Assembly: GCA_902605215.1 (NCBI GenBank) | Contig: CACLBX010000005.1 | Span: 1-37,638, forward strand | DNA length: 37,638 nt | Source of the DNA: an uncultured Pelagibacteraceae bacterium | Lineage (GTDB): Bacteria > Pseudomonadota > Alphaproteobacteria > Pelagibacterales > AG-422-B15 | Direction: 5' to 3' | Part shown: in pieces, positions 10,212 through 18,155 of the stretch | Numbering within the stretch: position 1 is the stretch's first letter | Layout: each line of letters opens with the position of its first letter | Program-made: the position numbers and the translations under genes | Notes under the pieces: generated by a model | The model's input: only the letters and a program-made list of their open reading frames with translations | Databases searched by the model: none | What the model was told of the DNA's origin: nothing

Positions 10212-11000
10212 TTAATCAGCTAAACGCATCAAACTGGATTTTTCAAAGTCCTTTTTATTTAGTCCTATATTTAATTGACGATTTTCCCATTTATAAATAG
10301 TTGAGTTGTCATTTTGATGATTTACAACACGAAAAGTATCTGCAAACCAGATAGCATCGTTGTATAATTTATGATCCTCAAAATATATAGTCTTTAGGAG
10401 ATCGCCTTTTCTATCATAATACTCAATTTTTCGAGCTCTTAACAACTCGTCCGTAAGACCAATTCTCTTTGTGTACCCAGAATTTTCATACTTAGGATAG
10501 GACTCAAGTTTATAGCACATTTCACCCTCATAGTTTTCTTCACCTAAATATTTCCAGTCATATTTTCTGTAATCTAAACCTGAAAAGTCTTCAAATGAAA
10601 TTTCGCTTCCCATAAACGCCCCTGATTTATTGCTAGACGAAATTCTTTTTACTCTACCTAAGGCAGGCAGATAAAGCCATTGATCATCATCATCATTCAC
10701 ATGTGTATGTGAAAGCATTACTGTGCCTTCGACATCTTTGGGTTTATTAAAAAAAATCAATGATTTATCTCCATCATCTGGGTCCATGTTTTCTAGATTT
10801 TTACCTGAAATTTTTCTTATGACTTCATTGCCTTTGGGATCAATGAGAATCATTAATTGCTCTGATGTGCTGTCTATATACCCGCGTGTACTTTCATAAG
10901 CTTCTTTTGCTATTTTTAAACCTCTTTCATCATCTGTTTCCGCGAATGAAGAAAAATTAAATGTTAGAATTAATATAAATAAGAAAGAAAAAATTTTCAT
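10212..11000 (-). CDS. Outer membrane lipoprotein-sorting protein (LolA-like fold)
   Basis: Signal peptide; DDQWLYLPALGRVKRISSSNKSGAFMGSEISFEDFSG is a hallmark segment of this family. Confidence 0.85.
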   Translation of the reverse strand: MKIFSFLFILILTFNFSSFAETDDERGLKIAKEAYESTRGYIDSTSEQLMILIDPKGNEVIRKISGKNLENMDPDDGDKSLIFFNKPKDVEGTVMLSHTHVNDDDDQWLYLPALGRVKRISSSNKSGAFMGSEISFEDFSGLDYRKYDWKYLGEENYEGEMCYKLESYPKYENSGYTKRIGLTDELLRARKIEYYDRKGDLLKTIYFEDHKLYNDAIWFADTFRVVNHQNDNSTIYKWENRQLNIGLNKKDFEKSSLMRLAD

Positions 11001-13288
11001 TTTGATTTATTTCCAAAGATTAATAACAGTGATGGCAGCAATAATAGGTCGATTATCAGCGCAAGTAAAATTATTAATGCACACATCCCACCCAATACAT
11101 AATTTGTTTGAAAGCTTGATTGAAGTAAGAATAGAAATCCACAAAAAAGGCAAACTGATGCAACAATGATTGGGTAGCCAACATATTTATAGCAGTATTG
11201 GATTGCGTCGTATGATGACAAATTCATCACGTTTGCTTTTTTAAATTTTGTTAAGAAATGAATTGTTGCATCTACTACAAGACCAATAGCAATTAAAATA
11301 GCAACAGTATGACTGAAAGTTACAATTTTAGTAAAAAGTGACAGTACTCCATAGGCAAGAACAAAGGGAACAACATTGGGAACCACACTAATCAGTCCGA
11401 ACCTTATGCTTCTGAGCGTAACACCAATCACAACAATAATTATTCCAAAAGAAAAAATAAGTCCTCTTAGAAGTCCGTTTGTATTTTCTTGGTATACATA
11501 CGGGAACATGACAGGTATGCCAACAACTCCATCAGATTGATAGGAGCCAAGATTATTTTTTATCCACTCTTTGGTCCTTTGATGAAAATCTCTAGATTGA
11601 ATTGAGGTAAAGTTATTTAGTCTTATAAGTAATCTTGATTCTGACTTGTTGGCAGTCATTTGATCTTTCAGATCCATTCCATAAGGTACAGAAAATTCAT
11701 ACATTAAGAAATATTGTGCATTTAGTGATTTATTTTCTGGTATTGAATAAAATTCTTCAGACCCTTCATTCATATTTTTATTCAAAGTTTTTACCACATC
11801 TGCGACTGTAGCAACTGTAACAACCTCATCTTGGCTCTCAAGCCAATTTGCAAAATCATCAAGTTTTTTCAAATAATTTGGATCTGTGATTCCATCTACT
11901 TCTCCTGAATCCATATTAGCAAAAATAAAAAAAGAACTTCCAAACTCATCATTAACAATATTCTTAACTTCAACCCAGTCATCAACTCGATCAAAGTATG
12001 CATCAAAGTCATCATCAAAATATAGGGTTGGTATTAGTGAAATTAAAAAAACTGTGATCAGGGATGTAAAAGTGATCACATAATACTTAAATTTAAATAT
12101 AAAATTGCCCAATGCATGCAAGGCAGGCAAAATAATGTTATTTTTACCATCAGATTTTATAGGCATCATCATAAATAATGCTGGCAATACTGTAACAGAT
12201 AATACAAAGCTGTAGGCAGCACCAAATACAACAGCATTTGCCATTTGACTAAATGCTGGAATATTCCCAAAATTAACTCCAGCAACACCCACAGCAGTTG
12301 TAAAACTTGTTAAGAATACTGGCGTAAAGTTAATTTTCATACTTTCTATAATCGCCTTATCTTTTTGCATTCCTTCATTCATATTAGAAAGTGCTATGGA
12401 AAGAATGTGAATAGCATGAGCTAAAGCAATAGTTAGTATAATTATCGGCGCAATAATTAAAGGAGGTAAAACTTGATATTCTAGCCATCCAGCAGAACCC
12501 ATTGAAGGTAGAATCGATAGAAAAATAACAATAAGAGATAGTAGCGATGCAGACACTGACCTTAAAAGAATATATGAGAGTATGATTATGAGAACTAGGA
12601 ATGCAGGATACATATTAGTAGCGTCACTTTGAGCTGTTTCTTGAAAGTTTTGAGAAAATCTAGCTGAGCCTGCTACAGTTACAAATATGTCAGGGTTTTT
12701 TTCATTAAATAATTTTTTTTGTTCTTCTGCAAATGCAATTGGTTCGATGAAGTCAATCCCAATAGGCACATCAAGTGTAATATTTACAAAGCTTACTTTT
12801 GAACTTTTAGATAATATAAAGTTTACAATATTTTTTTCTTTTAAAGCTAGGTTTTTAAGATCTAATAATTCATTATCAGTAAGTGAGTCTATGTCGCTTA
12901 TGAAGTCACTAATATTAATGTCGTCACCATCAACAGTTGTATATTGATAATTTGTCAATGAACTAACTCTTGATGAGTATGGAGCTTTCCATGATAATTC
13001 AGTCAATTCATCTATTACTTTTAGAACATTTTTCTGAAAAATTTCTCCACTTTTGGGCTTTATCACAAAAGTAAGCGTATCAATTGTGCCGTACTTCTCT
13101 TCTATGTTAAGTATATCCTGGTAATTCTGTTGATCATTTTCAACAAAAGATCTGTATCCAGCAGGAGTTTCTAAAAAACGTACACCAGAAGTAGCGAGTA
13201 AAATAAGCACTATTGCTAACGTAAGAGTTTTAATTTTATGAGATATTATGACACTAGTAAATTTTTCAATTATATTTTCTATATTCAT
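10997..13288 (-). CDS. RND-superfamily (MMPL/HpnN-like) exporter
   Basis: Two-fold repeat of TM bundles with LTIALAHAIHILSIAL and AIGLVVDATIHFLTKFKKA; large periplasmic loops; 763 aa. Confidence 0.85.
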   Translation of the reverse strand: MNIENIIEKFTSVIISHKIKTLTLAIVLILLATSGVRFLETPAGYRSFVENDQQNYQDILNIEEKYGTIDTLTFVIKPKSGEIFQKNVLKVIDELTELSWKAPYSSRVSSLTNYQYTTVDGDDINISDFISDIDSLTDNELLDLKNLALKEKNIVNFILSKSSKVSFVNITLDVPIGIDFIEPIAFAEEQKKLFNEKNPDIFVTVAGSARFSQNFQETAQSDATNMYPAFLVLIIILSYILLRSVSASLLSLIVIFLSILPSMGSAGWLEYQVLPPLIIAPIIILTIALAHAIHILSIALSNMNEGMQKDKAIIESMKINFTPVFLTSFTTAVGVAGVNFGNIPAFSQMANAVVFGAAYSFVLSVTVLPALFMMMPIKSDGKNNIILPALHALGNFIFKFKYYVITFTSLITVFLISLIPTLYFDDDFDAYFDRVDDWVEVKNIVNDEFGSSFFIFANMDSGEVDGITDPNYLKKLDDFANWLESQDEVVTVATVADVVKTLNKNMNEGSEEFYSIPENKSLNAQYFLMYEFSVPYGMDLKDQMTANKSESRLLIRLNNFTSIQSRDFHQRTKEWIKNNLGSYQSDGVVGIPVMFPYVYQENTNGLLRGLIFSFGIIIVVIGVTLRSIRFGLISVVPNVVPFVLAYGVLSLFTKIVTFSHTVAILIAIGLVVDATIHFLTKFKKANVMNLSSYDAIQYCYKYVGYPIIVASVCLFCGFLFLLQSSFQTNYVLGGMCALIILLALIIDLLLLPSLLLIFGNKSK

Positions 13289-13310
13289 ATAGAAATACTA
13301 TATAAACAAA

Positions 13311-14270
13311 TTGGTAAATTTAACCAGTATGAATAATAGCAAGAAAATAATTTTAGTCTCGCCAAGAGGCTTTTGTGCAGGAGTTACTAGGGCTATTGAC
13401 GTTGTATTAGAAACACTTAAAAAATATGGATCTCCAGTATATGTAAATCACGAAATTGTTCACAATAAGCACGTTATAGATGATCTAACTAAAAAGGGTG
13501 CCGTGTTTTTAAAGAATATTGAGGATGCTCCAAAAGATAGGCCAATTATATTTTCAGCGCATGGAGTTTCAAGAAAGATCACTAATTATGCAAAAGATAA
13601 CAATAAAACTATTATAGATGCTACTTGCCCCCTTGTCACAAAGGTGCACGTACAGGCAGACAAGTTTTACAAATTAGGCTTTAAAATTATTTTAATAGGT
13701 CATAAGAATCATCCCGAAGTAGAAGGAACTATGGGCCAGTTGCCTGAAGATACTATTTATTTAGTAGAAACTATAAATGATATAAATGATCTTAATTTAA
13801 CTGGAAATGATAAAATTGCTTACTTAACTCAAACAACTCTATCTATTGATGATACTCAAAATATTATCAATGAATTACGTAAAAAATTTCCAAATATTGA
13901 GTCATCTCCAAAAGAAGACATATGTTATGCTACTTCAAATAGGCAAAAGGCCATTAAAGAATATGCTAATAAGTGTGATGCATTTATTGTAGTTGGGTCT
14001 AAAAATTCATCTAATTCAAACAGACTCGTTGAGGTAGCGAAAAAAGCAGGCTGTCTCAACTCTCATTTATTAGAAAATGCTGAAAGTCTAAATTTAAGTA
14101 ACTATTCTGCGAGTAGTATTATTGGAATTTCGTCAGGTGCCTCTGTACCGGAAGTTTTGGTTGAGAATGTAATATCAAAATTTCAAGAAAATTATTCATT
14201 AGAGATTGAGAATGTTTCACTTGGTGAGGAAAATGTTCAATTTAAACTTCCTAAGGAAGTCAGAAATTAA
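13311..14270 (+). CDS. ispH: 4-hydroxy-3-methylbut-2-enyl diphosphate reductase (start may be 13329)
   Basis: SPRGFCAGVTRAIDVV, DATCPLVTKVH, IGHKNHPEVEGT, GSKNSSNSNRLVEVA. Confidence 0.95.
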   Translation: MVNLTSMNNSKKIILVSPRGFCAGVTRAIDVVLETLKKYGSPVYVNHEIVHNKHVIDDLTKKGAVFLKNIEDAPKDRPIIFSAHGVSRKITNYAKDNNKTIIDATCPLVTKVHVQADKFYKLGFKIILIGHKNHPEVEGTMGQLPEDTIYLVETINDINDLNLTGNDKIAYLTQTTLSIDDTQNIINELRKKFPNIESSPKEDICYATSNRQKAIKEYANKCDAFIVVGSKNSSNSNRLVEVAKKAGCLNSHLLENAESLNLSNYSASSIIGISSGASVPEVLVENVISKFQENYSLEIENVSLGEENVQFKLPKEVRN

Positions 14271-14272
14271 TA

Positions 14273-14710
14273 ATGTTAGAAAATTTAAATTGGAAATATA
14301 AAAATCCGTTTATCGAAGAATTTACTGTTACAAAAGAAGATATCGATATCCTTGGCCATGTTAACAATAAAGTTTATTTAAACTGGTGTGAAATTGTAAG
14401 CTGGAAACACTCAGCAAGATTAGGTATTACTCCAAAGGTATATGAAGATTTGAAATGTGCTTGTGTTGTAATAAAAAGTGAAAATAATTTTACAGGATCT
14501 TTGTTCGAAGGGGACCAAGTAGCTATTTCAACTTGGATTGTTTCAACCGATAAAAAAATCAGATTAAGTAGATTTTTTCAAGTTATTAACATAGCTAAAG
14601 ATCAAACAATTTTCACATCTTTTGTTGATTACGCCTGCATAAGTCTAAATAATTTTAAGCCAGTTAGGATGCCAAAGCTCTTTGTCGAAAATTATAATGT
14701 AACTTGTTAA
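14273..14710 (+). CDS. Acyl-CoA thioesterase (4HBT hotdog fold)
   Basis: DIDILGHVNNKVYLNWCE motif; 145 aa. Confidence 0.8.
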   Translation: MLENLNWKYKNPFIEEFTVTKEDIDILGHVNNKVYLNWCEIVSWKHSARLGITPKVYEDLKCACVVIKSENNFTGSLFEGDQVAISTWIVSTDKKIRLSRFFQVINIAKDQTIFTSFVDYACISLNNFKPVRMPKLFVENYNVTC

Positions 14711-14711
14711 A

Positions 14712-15200
14712 ATGTTTACGTTAAGAGATGCTAAACATTCTGATATAGATAAGATTGTACTAATCAATGAGTCTGCAATTCCAGCAGTCAATTATGTATC
14801 TTATAATGAATTTGAGTGGTTCCTTAATAGAAAACTATATTTCAAAATAGCTGAGAATTCTCACGGTGCCATTTCTGGTTTTTTATTAGTTTTGCCATCA
14901 GGACTTGAATATAAAAGCTTAAATTATAAATGGTTTAGCGGAAGGTATGATAAGTTTGCTTACATCGATAGAATTGTGATAATGAATGAGTTTAAGAAAA
15001 ACGGTATTGGAAAAAGTCTATATTTAGACTTAGAAAAAAACATTAGCGAGTATGAATTAATTGCATGTGAGTTTAATATTGAGCCACCAAACCCAATATC
15101 AAAAAAATTTCATGAAAGCCTAAACTATGAAAACGTTGGATATCAGCTTACAGAAAATGAAACAAAAAAAGTATCATTAATGATAAAGAAAATTTCATGA
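14712..15200 (+). CDS. GNAT-family N-acetyltransferase
   Basis: AYIDRIVIMNEFKKNGIGKSLYLDLE acetyl-CoA binding region; overall GNAT layout. Confidence 0.75.
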   Translation: MFTLRDAKHSDIDKIVLINESAIPAVNYVSYNEFEWFLNRKLYFKIAENSHGAISGFLLVLPSGLEYKSLNYKWFSGRYDKFAYIDRIVIMNEFKKNGIGKSLYLDLEKNISEYELIACEFNIEPPNPISKKFHESLNYENVGYQLTENETKKVSLMIKKIS

Positions 15201-16303
15201 GTAATAATTTTGTAGACGTATTAGTTATAGGAGGTGGAGTTGTTGGTTTGGCAATTGCTAAGACTTTTGCTGCCAAAAGAAGGGATGTACTAGTCGTTGA
15301 AAGAGAGAATACTTTTGGTTCAGTAACAAGTTCAAGAAACAGCGGGGTAATCCATGCTGGTGTCTATTACGATCAGAATTCATTAAAAGCCAAATTTTGC
15401 GCTCTTGGAAATAAACGTATTTATGAATACTGTAATAAATTTAAAATCCCACACTTCAATACAGGCAAATTTATTGTGGCTTGTTCAAAAGACGAAATCC
15501 CAAAGCTTGATGAGATATATGAAAAAGCAGGGGATAATGGTGTTGAAGGAATAAAAAGAGTGACTGGAGATTATGTTTCTCAGGTGGAACCACTAGTAGA
15601 ATGTGAGGAAGCATTGTTTGTTCCATCTTCAGGCATTGTTGACCAAGCATCATTAATGAGATCATATCTAGGAGAGTTAGAGTTGTCAGGAAGCATTGCC
15701 TACAATAGTAAATTTATTAAATCTGAGCTAAAGAATAATGTCCATGTCTCAACAGTTCTTAACGAAGATAATGAAATTAAAATTGAGTCTTCAATTTTGA
15801 TCAATGCCGCGGGTCTTCATGCTGAAGATGTTGCCAAATCAATATCCTCCATGGATAAAACACTAATTCCAAAGACATACTTCGCTAAGGGAAATTATTT
15901 TGAGACTGGTAAGGATTTAAATATTAGGCACTTAATTTATCCTATACCAAATGAAGCAAGTCTTGGCTTACACTTAGGTCTAGATATCGGTATGCAAGTA
16001 CGATTTGGTCCAGATGTAGAATGGATAGATGAAATAAATTATGACGTAAATGAGAATAGACTTGAATCTTTTTATAATGATATTCGAAAATATATACCTA
16101 CTTTTGATAAGGGTTTATTAAAAAAAGGTTATTCGGGGGTAAGACCAAAGTTAAAAAATCGTGGAGAGGGAAAAAGTGATTTCATCATACAAGGTGAAGA
16201 GATCCACAAAAGTAAGAATTTAATAAATCTCTTTGGGATTGAATCTCCTGGTTTAACTTCTTCCTTAGTTTTGGGAGAACATATTGCAGAATTAGTTAAC
16301 TAA
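15197..16303 (+). CDS. lhgO: L-2-hydroxyglutarate dehydrogenase/oxidase-like FAD-dependent oxidoreductase
   Basis: VLVIGGGVVGLAIAKTFA Rossmann motif; SSRNSGVIHAGVYYDQNSLKAKFCALGN; KGYSGVRPKL; FGIESPGLTSSLVLGEHIA. Confidence 0.8.
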   Translation: MSNNFVDVLVIGGGVVGLAIAKTFAAKRRDVLVVERENTFGSVTSSRNSGVIHAGVYYDQNSLKAKFCALGNKRIYEYCNKFKIPHFNTGKFIVACSKDEIPKLDEIYEKAGDNGVEGIKRVTGDYVSQVEPLVECEEALFVPSSGIVDQASLMRSYLGELELSGSIAYNSKFIKSELKNNVHVSTVLNEDNEIKIESSILINAAGLHAEDVAKSISSMDKTLIPKTYFAKGNYFETGKDLNIRHLIYPIPNEASLGLHLGLDIGMQVRFGPDVEWIDEINYDVNENRLESFYNDIRKYIPTFDKGLLKKGYSGVRPKLKNRGEGKSDFIIQGEEIHKSKNLINLFGIESPGLTSSLVLGEHIAELVN

Positions 16304-17162
16304 AAAGGAGATCTTTGCTTTGAGAGTTGGCAATATACGATTTCAACTTCATCATTGCACCTTTTTCTATCTGTCTAACTCTTTCTTTTGAAATTTTAAG
16401 TTCTTTTCCTAATATATCTAGAGTTTTAGTATCTTCAATTAGGTGACGATCTTTAATAATTCTAGTCTCCCTATCATCTAGTATCTCAAGGGAACGTTTT
16501 ATTAATTCCTTTTTGAAATTTACCTGATCCTTTTCAAAAACTTTGTCGTCGGGTCTTGCATCTTCGTCTTCTATTAATTCCATGAATTCACTTTGGCTCT
16601 CATCATTAATTTTGTGATTAAGAGAGCTATCATTTTGGCTTATTCTGCTGTCCATTTTAATGACATCTGACGTTGCAATATTTAAATCGTTTGCTATTCC
16701 TTGAGCCGTTCTAAAGTCAATTGATCCATGCTCTGTTTGGTGGATTTTATGTTTTAATTTTCTTAGATTGAAAAAAAGGCTTTTTTGTTTTGATGTAGTG
16801 GCTATTCTTACTAATGACCAGTTTTTTAGAACAAAATCCTGGATAGAGGCTCTTATCCACCAGCCTGCATAAGTAGAAAATCTAACTTCTTTATCGAGCT
16901 GAAACCTCTCAGCGGCTTTCATTAATCCGATGTTACCCTCTTGAATTAGGTCACTGAGGTTTAATCCATAATTTTTGTATTTTACTGCAAAAGCAATTAC
17001 TAATCTTATATGAGATTGTGTAAGTTCGTGAAGAGCACTCTCATCCTTCTTTTCAATCCACTTTTTAGCTAAAACTTTTTCATGTTCTTCAGCTAAAAGA
17101 GGAATTGACATGGCTTTTTTAGTAAAAGCTTTCATTTCATTTGTATCATCAAAACTTGACAT
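16296..17162 (-). CDS. rpoH: RNA polymerase sigma factor RpoH (sigma-32); preferred start 17162 rather than 17291
   Basis: LTQSHIRLVIAFAVKYKNYGLNLSDLIQEGNIGLMKAAERFQLDKEVRFSTYAGWWIRASIQDFVLKNWSLVRIATTSKQKSLFFNLRKLK, the sigma-32 signature region. An internal MSSFDDTNEMK start avoids overlap with the divergent CDS at 17235. Confidence 0.92.
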   Translation of the reverse strand: MSSFDDTNEMKAFTKKAMSIPLLAEEHEKVLAKKWIEKKDESALHELTQSHIRLVIAFAVKYKNYGLNLSDLIQEGNIGLMKAAERFQLDKEVRFSTYAGWWIRASIQDFVLKNWSLVRIATTSKQKSLFFNLRKLKHKIHQTEHGSIDFRTAQGIANDLNIATSDVIKMDSRISQNDSSLNHKINDESQSEFMELIEDEDARPDDKVFEKDQVNFKKELIKRSLEILDDRETRIIKDRHLIEDTKTLDILGKELKISKERVRQIEKGAMMKLKSYIANSQSKDLLFS

Positions 17163-17234
17163 GACCCTAAAATACAAATTGAATAAATAATTACAAATTG
17201 AATCAAACAATAAAGGGTATAAACAACTGCCAAT

Positions 17235-17588
17235 ATGGCTCTCATAGATAAAAAAAGCATTGTAAAATATGATGATTTTCAAAAAATACAAATTTTAACA
17301 GGTACCATTAAATCTGCTGAAATTAATATAAAAGCAAGAAAACCAGCATATGTTTTATCAATTGATTTTGGTCCAGAATTAGGAATAAAAATCAGCTCTG
17401 CTCAAATCACTAATTATTCAATAGATGAGTTAATTAATAGGCAAATTGTTGCAGTTTGCAATTTTGAAAATAGGAATATTGCAGGCGTCGAGTCAGAAGT
17501 GTTAGTATTAGGTGCCATAAATAAAAGGGAAGAAGTGATACTCTTGGAACCGCGTCAATTGGTAGATAACGGTTCTGAAATAGCCTAG
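17235..17588 (+). CDS. csaA: CsaA-like tRNA-binding domain protein
   Basis: GTIKSAEINIKARKPAYVLSIDFGPELGIKISSAQIT...NFENRNIAGVESEVLVLGA: EMAP/CsaA tRNA-binding OB fold. Confidence 0.8.
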   Translation: MALIDKKSIVKYDDFQKIQILTGTIKSAEINIKARKPAYVLSIDFGPELGIKISSAQITNYSIDELINRQIVAVCNFENRNIAGVESEVLVLGAINKREEVILLEPRQLVDNGSEIA

Positions 17589-17600
17589 ATAAATTTTTGT

Positions 17601-17677
17601 TGGCGCGCTCGAGATGATTCGAACATCCGACCCCAGGATTAGGAATCCTGTGCTCTATCCTACTGAGCTACGAGCGC
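17601..17677 (-). tRNA. tRNA-Arg (anticodon CCT), CCA encoded
   Basis: Minus strand GCGCTCG-TA-GCTC...GAGC-A-CAGGA-TTCCTAA-TCCTG-GGGTC-GGATG-TTCGAAT-CATCT-CGAGCGC-G-CCA. Confidence 0.95.
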
Positions 17678-17869
17678 ACATTAATCAGAAATAAACTTAT
17701 AACAAATTTTTTTTTCTTTTTTTGTTTTAAAATTGTAAATTTTAAAGAATAAGTTTTTTTCATTAAAAAAAATTCAATGTCTATAAGTATTTAAATAAAT
17801 AAACTAATAATTTAAAATAAATTTAATTTTCTAACATTTTTACTGTTAATCTTTGAAAAGATTGAGAAA

Positions 17870-17897
17870 TTGACAGTTTTCAATAAAAGTTTAATCA
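17870..17897 (+). promoter_or_regulatory. Candidate sigma70-type promoter for the polylysine micro-ORF
   Basis: TTGACA (17870-17875), 16-nt spacer, TAATCA (17892-17897); followed by an 8-bp hairpin (17909-17926) and then the micro-ORF. Confidence 0.4.
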
Positions 17898-17908
17898 TTG
17901 AACATAAC

Positions 17909-17926
17909 GAATCAAACTTTTGATTC
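17909..17926 (+). promoter_or_regulatory. Leader hairpin upstream of the micro-ORF
   Basis: GAATCAAA-CT-TTTGATTC, perfect 8-bp inverted repeat. Confidence 0.4.
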
Positions 17927-17968
17927 ATTAATTAACCTCTAACTAAACCCAAATGGGGGGAGATAATT

Positions 17969-18091
17969 ATGGAGGAACTTAAAGTAATCTTTGCGAAGGC
18001 AAAGAAAAAAGCTAAGAAAAAAGCAGCTCCTAAAAAGAAGAAAAAAGCCGCTAAAAGGAAGCCAGCTAAAAAGAAAAAAAAGAAAAGATAA
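17969..18091 (+). CDS. Small polylysine protein, 40 aa (MEELKVIFAKAKKKAKKKAAPKKKKKAAKRKPAKKKKKKR); not in the supplied ORF track
   Basis: ATG at 17969, TAA at 18089-18091; GGGGGGAG Shine-Dalgarno-like element at 17955-17962; 21 Lys and 2 Arg of 40 residues; followed immediately by an intrinsic terminator. Confidence 0.7.
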   Translation: MEELKVIFAKAKKKAKKKAAPKKKKKAAKRKPAKKKKKKR

Positions 18092-18093
18092 AT

Positions 18094-18121
18094 AGCATTG
18101 ATTAATCAATGCTTTTTTTTT
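18094..18121 (+). terminator. Intrinsic terminator 1 after the micro-ORF
   Basis: AGCATTGATT/AATCAATGCT perfect palindrome followed by a run of nine T. Confidence 0.8.
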
Positions 18122-18122
18122 G

Positions 18123-18155
18123 CGCCCTTAGTTTAATAGACTAGGGGCGTTTTTT
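18123..18155 (+). terminator. Second, GC-richer intrinsic terminator in tandem, overlapping the 3' end of carD
   Basis: CGCCCTTAGT - TTAATAG - ACTAGGGGCG (10 bp, one U.G) followed by T6. Confidence 0.65.

Noticed and set aside
16289-16303. TTAGTTAACTAA palindrome at the lhgO/rpoH convergent junction as a terminator
   Set aside because: No T-run follows on the + strand and the stem is short and purely A/T-dominated; likely coincidence of the stop codon region.
17163-17291. N-terminal 43 residues of the longest rpoH ORF
   Set aside because: Overlaps the start of the divergent csaA gene and looks non-coding; the internal Met at 17162 fits RpoH.
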